In this document: positions 59,596-64,000 of the stretch, piece by piece
Position numbering within the stretch: the stretch's first letter is position 1
How the letters are laid out: the number at the start of each line of letters is the position of its first letter
NCBI GenBank assembly: GCA_030737835.1
Contig: CM060856.1
Span: 13,185,116 to 13,249,115 of the forward strand
Origin: Acorus gramineus
Taxonomy: Eukaryota; Streptophyta; Magnoliopsida; Acorales; Acoraceae
DNA length: 64,000 nucleotides
Direction of reading: 5' to 3'
Notes under the pieces: generated by a model
The model's input: only the letters and a program-made list of their open reading frames with translations
Told to the model about the DNA's origin: nothing
The model's database searches: none
Position numbers and translations under genes: made by a program

Positions 59596-61024
59596 CTTAC
59601 GAAACCCTTTCATGTGTTTCCTGATTTTGCATGCTTTGCCGTTCGTGGAAACGAAACTGATATCGAAGTCACTGTGACATTTATACAGGGATTCTTCACT
59701 CAAGAAAGAACTGACAGACCATTCATGGATTCTTGGTGCAACAGAGATAATTATATGCTGATATATGCTTGTATTTTCAAATGATGTATGTAATTTATTA
59801 GGCCTCTATATGGGGCATTTTCTTGGGGGTTATAGAAAAAGAAGAAGAGAGGAGTTGCTTTAATAAGACTGGTTTGTCACATATTAAATGTAAGGGACAA
59901 TTATTAATTTGTAACTGGAACATCATCTTTTGGGGAACCAGAGGCCATAAAACTTTGCATTCACATTAACAATTAACAAAATCACAATGGTTTCTTTCTC
60001 TTATGTTACTACGGGTCGATCTGAAATGTAACCTTATCCTCTCCAATGATTTATAAGTGATAATGAATTAATATATCAACCATGAAAAAATATTTGAATC
60101 TTATTTAGGTATATTATATAGTGTTTAAATACATTTATATGCATGATTAGATTTTTTATAATTCAAATGATCTCTGCATTTCTTTGGGAGGTCTCCTCCC
60201 ACAACATGGGGGTGAAATCTCACCCTAGAGGTGGCACCTTGCACCGGCGGCGGCTGACCGTCCTCTCTCTCTCTCTCCTCCTACCCGTCGCCCGGCCCCT
60301 TTACATGCCATCTCTATCTTCCTCCTCCGCTTATCTTTACCTGTCGTTACCGTCCTGCCCCTTTTCAGGCTCTTTCTTTCCTGTCGTCTTTCTATTCTCA
60401 TTGCTTTCCCTCTATTATCGTCACCTCCTCAGCTTGCGTTCTCCGCCCTCTCTCTCTCTCTCTCTCTCTTTCATTTTTATCCCATCTGTAGCGTTTGGTA
60501 ATGCGATTACAAAACTGATTTTCTGCAATCGTTGGGTTTAAAATTGATTCTGCAGAAAGCTGTTTCTCTCCAACTTTTTCAAATAGTAGCTTTTGGGTAC
60601 TATTTACCTGAAATCTGTTTACAGAAAGCTATGATTGTAAAACTGTTTACTTGTACGATTACAGAATCAGTTTACTGCAATCGCAAAAGCTGTGAAAATG
60701 AAGGATCATCAAGGGTGGCACTGATCGAGAGGTTTTCAATCTCACATCCAGTGACCCATAATCATTTTTCACCCGCGCATACCAGGCCCAGCATTTTCAT
60801 TTGATATCTGGACCGTCCGCTCAGTGAATCATACACTATCATGTGATGGAAATCTCTCAAGTTATATTGATCAGACGGCTGACGTAACACAGCTCCACTC
60901 CGAACGTTCTGTAAAACCGAGCGAGGGACTGGATCTCTCTGCGACTCTCCTTCAAAAAGCTTCCACAGACAACTCGGAGAGAGAAAGAGGGGAAGCATTT
61001 TCGGCCGTCCGATCACCGCATCCA
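59596..61024. other. Gap between SERAT3 and the sialyltransferase-like gene
   Basis: SERAT3 3' UTR, then AT-rich sequence, then a CT-rich stretch with microsatellite CT tracts (60260-60280 and about 60450-60470). At about 60490-60691 there is a MITE-like foldback (GCGATTACAAAACTG, CGATTACAGAATCAG, GCAATCGCAAAAGC). The last 300 bases are the promoter and leader of the next gene; an in-frame upstream Met at 60824 exists but does not match the family. Confidence 0.45.
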
Positions 61025-64000
61025 ATGAAGATCCTGCGGTTGGCGTTCGCGCTCGCTCTCGCGTCGGGTATCACTGCGATCCTGATCTACATCGCCGGCG
61101 TCTCCCAATCATGCAAGTCCCCGGCCGATCTGTTTTTTTTTTTTTTCCCTTCTCAATCGCATAAACCCTTGTTTTTATGAATTCATCACATTTTGATTCG
61201 CTTTTTTTAGATGGGAACACTGGAATTTCCGAGGACGACTTGAGGGCCCTCGTTTCTTTGCGGAGCGATTTCCAGAAGTGCGTGGTGGGTTCTAGTGACG
61301 TCGATTCATTCTTTTGAACAATCGATTTCGCAGTGTTTGTGGTAAAATTAGGGTTTTTTAAGGTAGTTTTTTCAGTTTTTACTGGTGCATGTGGTGACAG
61401 AAAGCGAACGGGTTGGGTTTAGAAGCTCTGGCTGGCCGTGATAACTGCCAAGTAGTGATACAGTTTCCTCCGGACACACTGCGCAAATGGGTGCGTATTT
61501 TTTTTGTTCTGTATGTTCTGTGTTGATTGTCATTGTGTTTTTATTGTTCATCAGTGTTAAAATGTGTTATGCGAAAAAAACTAATGAATGAAAGATAACT
61601 AGATCAGGTGGTGAAAAGTCTTTGTTTTGAATGTATCTCTTGTAATCGTGATATGGTCTTCCCTAATCGTGTAATTGTAGGTGCCCCCAGTGGAACTCTC
61701 TGTTTAGTTTAATTTTTGTTCGAAATTGCATGATCTCGACAGAGGGATCCCAAAACCGGGGAGCTCGAAGGTTTGTCGTTTGAGTTTAATCTCTGTGAGG
61801 CGGTTTCCACTTGGGAACAGGTAACATTGTTGATCCCCCTTTTTTGTGATTCTTGTTTTCAAATATCTTTGATTCTTTGCATTTGTGACCATGATTGTGA
61901 GCACAATCATGCATAAGTTCTGTCAGTTCATGATTAACCATAATTTGGTCACGTCTTCCATTAATGTTTAGTTGATGGAATTGTTTAGGTCCGCAATAGT
62001 ACCACGATATTGACCAAGGAGTTCATTGATGCTCTGCCGAATGGATGGGAGGAATATGCGTGGCGCAGGATCAATAAGGGCATTAATCTGTGAGTAAACA
62101 TTATGACTGAAATTTCACACTGTATATGTAGTGGATGATTTTTCTTAATAGGAAAGATTATGGTGCATCTGTATTGTTCATTGTAGATGCATACATTAAT
62201 ACCTGAATGCTTCATAATGACTCATGTAATGTTTTTGATGCTATTTTTTATCCGTGGAATTCGCAATATGATGTTGTACCGTACAATTCTTTGAATAATC
62301 TAGTCCAAGTTCATGATCGGTCCTATCTGTATTCTTGAAAGTGATGCTATTCAATTGAATCTTCAATATCCAAGGTGACACAGAAAATTGGTTTATATAG
62401 TTGGACTTGAAATAATGGATATCCACTGTTAGTTGTATTCCAAACATCAGTTGTTATATATCAATAAAGCATGCCAATGATCCTGCTTTTTGAGATCACA
62501 AGATATGAGTGACTCTGAAATCTGGGAGATATGGTTCTCAGGATCCCTCAACATTATAATCTGTATGTTATGTTGTCACATATGTGTGTGCCTTGTCCAT
62601 GCTGCATTCCACTATTCAGACCTAATGTATCTTTGTTATATGTTAAGGTGACCACATGTCCCTCTGATTTTTATTGGTATAATTTTGCAGCAACCGCTGT
62701 GAGAATAAGACTCTCTGTTTGGAAAAACTAGCACTGGTGCTTCCTGAAACACCTCCATATGTACCACGCCAATTTGGTCGGTGTGCAGTAATTGGGAATT
62801 CTGGAGATCTTTTGAAAACAAATTTTGGAGAAGAGATAGATGGTTATGATGTTGTAATAAGGGAAAATGGTGCACCAATTCAGGTTATTGTCTCTCATTG
62901 AATGCTTTGACTGTTATGCTTTTTTATCGTCTTCTTACAACCTAAATGTTCTGAATTTTGTGATAATGCAGAACTATACCAAGTATGTTGGTAGGAAAAG
63001 CACATTTCGTCTTCTTAATAGAGGATCTGCAAAAGCACTTGATAAAGTTGTAGAATTAGATGGTATGAGTGGCACTTTATTTCTTTTTCGGACAATGTCA
63101 TTGCGGTAGAAGGGTACTAAAGATTTGTATTGTACAGAAACCAGGAAGGAGGTGTTGCTCATAAAAACTACAATTCATGATATTATGAACAAGATGATTC
63201 GAGTATGTCCTCATCCCTTGCATCTTTAATCTGAAATTGAAAACCTTTTGTCAGAATAGCATTCATGAGTTGTTTCTTTACAAGCACCCAACTTTTATTA
63301 CAGTAACGTGGTTCACAAGTTTTTTTTAATGCTTTTTTGGTATGTTATCCGCTTTTTGGCTCCCAGTGTTTTCTACCGTTACCCCATGATTTGGCAGTTA
63401 CTTCCGACATTGCAGGCATCAGATGTTACTGCATATTAATTTTCTCATGTTTTCCTGTAGGAAGTCCCAATACACAACCCTGTATATCTGATGTTAGGTG
63501 CGTCCTTTGGCTCAGCTGCTAAAGGAACAGGGCTGAAAGCTCTTGAGTTCGCCCTTTCAATCTGTGATTCTGTTGATATGTATGGTTTCACTGTAGACCC
63601 AGGCTATAAGGAATGGTAATTGACAATCTACATTTCCATTTACGTGCCATATATTTATTGATTGTTGCTATTGAACTTATTTATTTTATTGTGTTTTTCT
63701 TATACTCTGTGCAGGACTAGGTACTTTTCTGAGTCTAGACAAGGGCACACTCCACTGCATGGTAGAGCATACTACCAGATGATGGAATGTTTGGGAGTAT
63801 GTTATTATTTTTTGTCACTTTGGCTCCTTTTTTCTTCTCTCTATTTAATATTCACAATCGATTCTGCCATACTCTGATATTATTTTTCCCTGATATTATG
63901 AAGCTTATCAAGATCCATTCCCCAATGAGGATGGATGTTAACCGGGTAGTTAAGTGGGTAACAAGCCGCAGTACACTTCATGCAGCCAGAATTGCATCAG
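61025..64000 (+). CDS. SIA1: Sialyltransferase-like protein (GT29), 3' end beyond window
   Basis: Golgi type II membrane glycosyltransferase of family GT29. Plants have little or no sialic acid, and the Arabidopsis relative (SIA1/MGP2) matters for pollen tube growth. Eleven exons: 61025-61112, 61211-61284, 61401-61490, 61743-61820, 61989-62089, 62691-62883, 62972-63062, 63138-63202, 63461-63615, 63715-63796 and 63904 to the edge; 371 codons so far. Residues 5-24 form the signal anchor ([20 protein letters not shown]). The stem is followed by motif L ([18 protein letters not shown], 170-187), motif S ([13 protein letters not shown], 300-312) and motif III ([14 protein letters not shown], from 323). 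Met at 61025 was chosen because the anchor follows; the frame extends upstream. Intron 1 starts GC (TCAT|GCAAGT), needed to keep frame. Expect roughly 60-110 further residues to the right. SIA1 versus SIA2 was not resolved. Confidence 0.92.

Noticed and set aside
60824..61024. Longer start for the sialyltransferase-like protein
   Set aside because: The frame is open upstream, but the signal anchor begins right after Met 61025 as in the family, and the upstream residues look like untranslated leader.

Overview
This is plant nuclear DNA. Every recognisable protein is a land-plant family member split by many short GT-AG introns, the background is AT-rich, and the gaps are full of foldback (MITE-like) elements, SINEs and tandem duplications. 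The gene set fits an angiosperm, probably a dicot or dicot-like lineage; I cannot name the species.

Eight genes were rebuilt exon by exon, and reading frame is kept across every junction. (1) Catalase, minus strand, 5' part only (three exons; the rest lies left of base 1). (2) An unnamed plant-specific protein of 294 aa, minus, 8037-9660, with an inferred 4.7 kb 5'-UTR intron reaching to about 14.5 kb. (3) Ubiquilin/DSK2, minus, 16660-21558, 547 aa. (4) An organelle-type poly(A)-polymerase/CCA-enzyme family nucleotidyltransferase, plus, 26444-34373, 640 aa. (5) B2-type mitotic cyclin, plus, 37065-39956, 432 aa. (6) GlcNAc-PI de-N-acetylase (PIG-L), minus, 42939-47465, 253 aa. (7) SERAT3-type serine O-acetyltransferase, plus, 53847-59595, 349 aa. 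(8) GT29 sialyltransferase-like protein, plus, from 61025 and cut by the right edge after 371 codons.

The genes are ordinary housekeeping functions: H2O2 removal, ubiquitin shuttling, RNA end processing, mitosis, GPI-anchor synthesis, cysteine synthesis and Golgi glycosylation. They do not form one pathway. Catalase, DSK2, polymerase, cyclin B2 and SERAT3 in one block recalls, from memory, the Arabidopsis chromosome 2 (At2g17190-17640) and chromosome 4 (At4g35090-35640) segments, so this looks like conserved microsynteny with local insertions.

The unusual content is structural. A foldback family with 9-10 bp target duplications occurs in the catalase intron, in its promoter and further upstream. 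A 2.7 kb tandem duplication sits at the SERAT3 promoter, and one copy carries a 275 bp MITE while the other keeps the empty site. A hAT-like 843 bp element made of GACCCG arrays lies in a SERAT3 intron. Tandem duplications in the last cyclin intron have copied the 3' splice site and created a decoy exon. Two introns appear to use GC-AG ends. Candidate regulatory signals include an AACGG (MSA-type) cluster before the cyclin gene and an inverted pair of E2F-type sites before the unnamed gene. I saw no new multi-gene system, CRISPR array, rRNA or tRNA gene.
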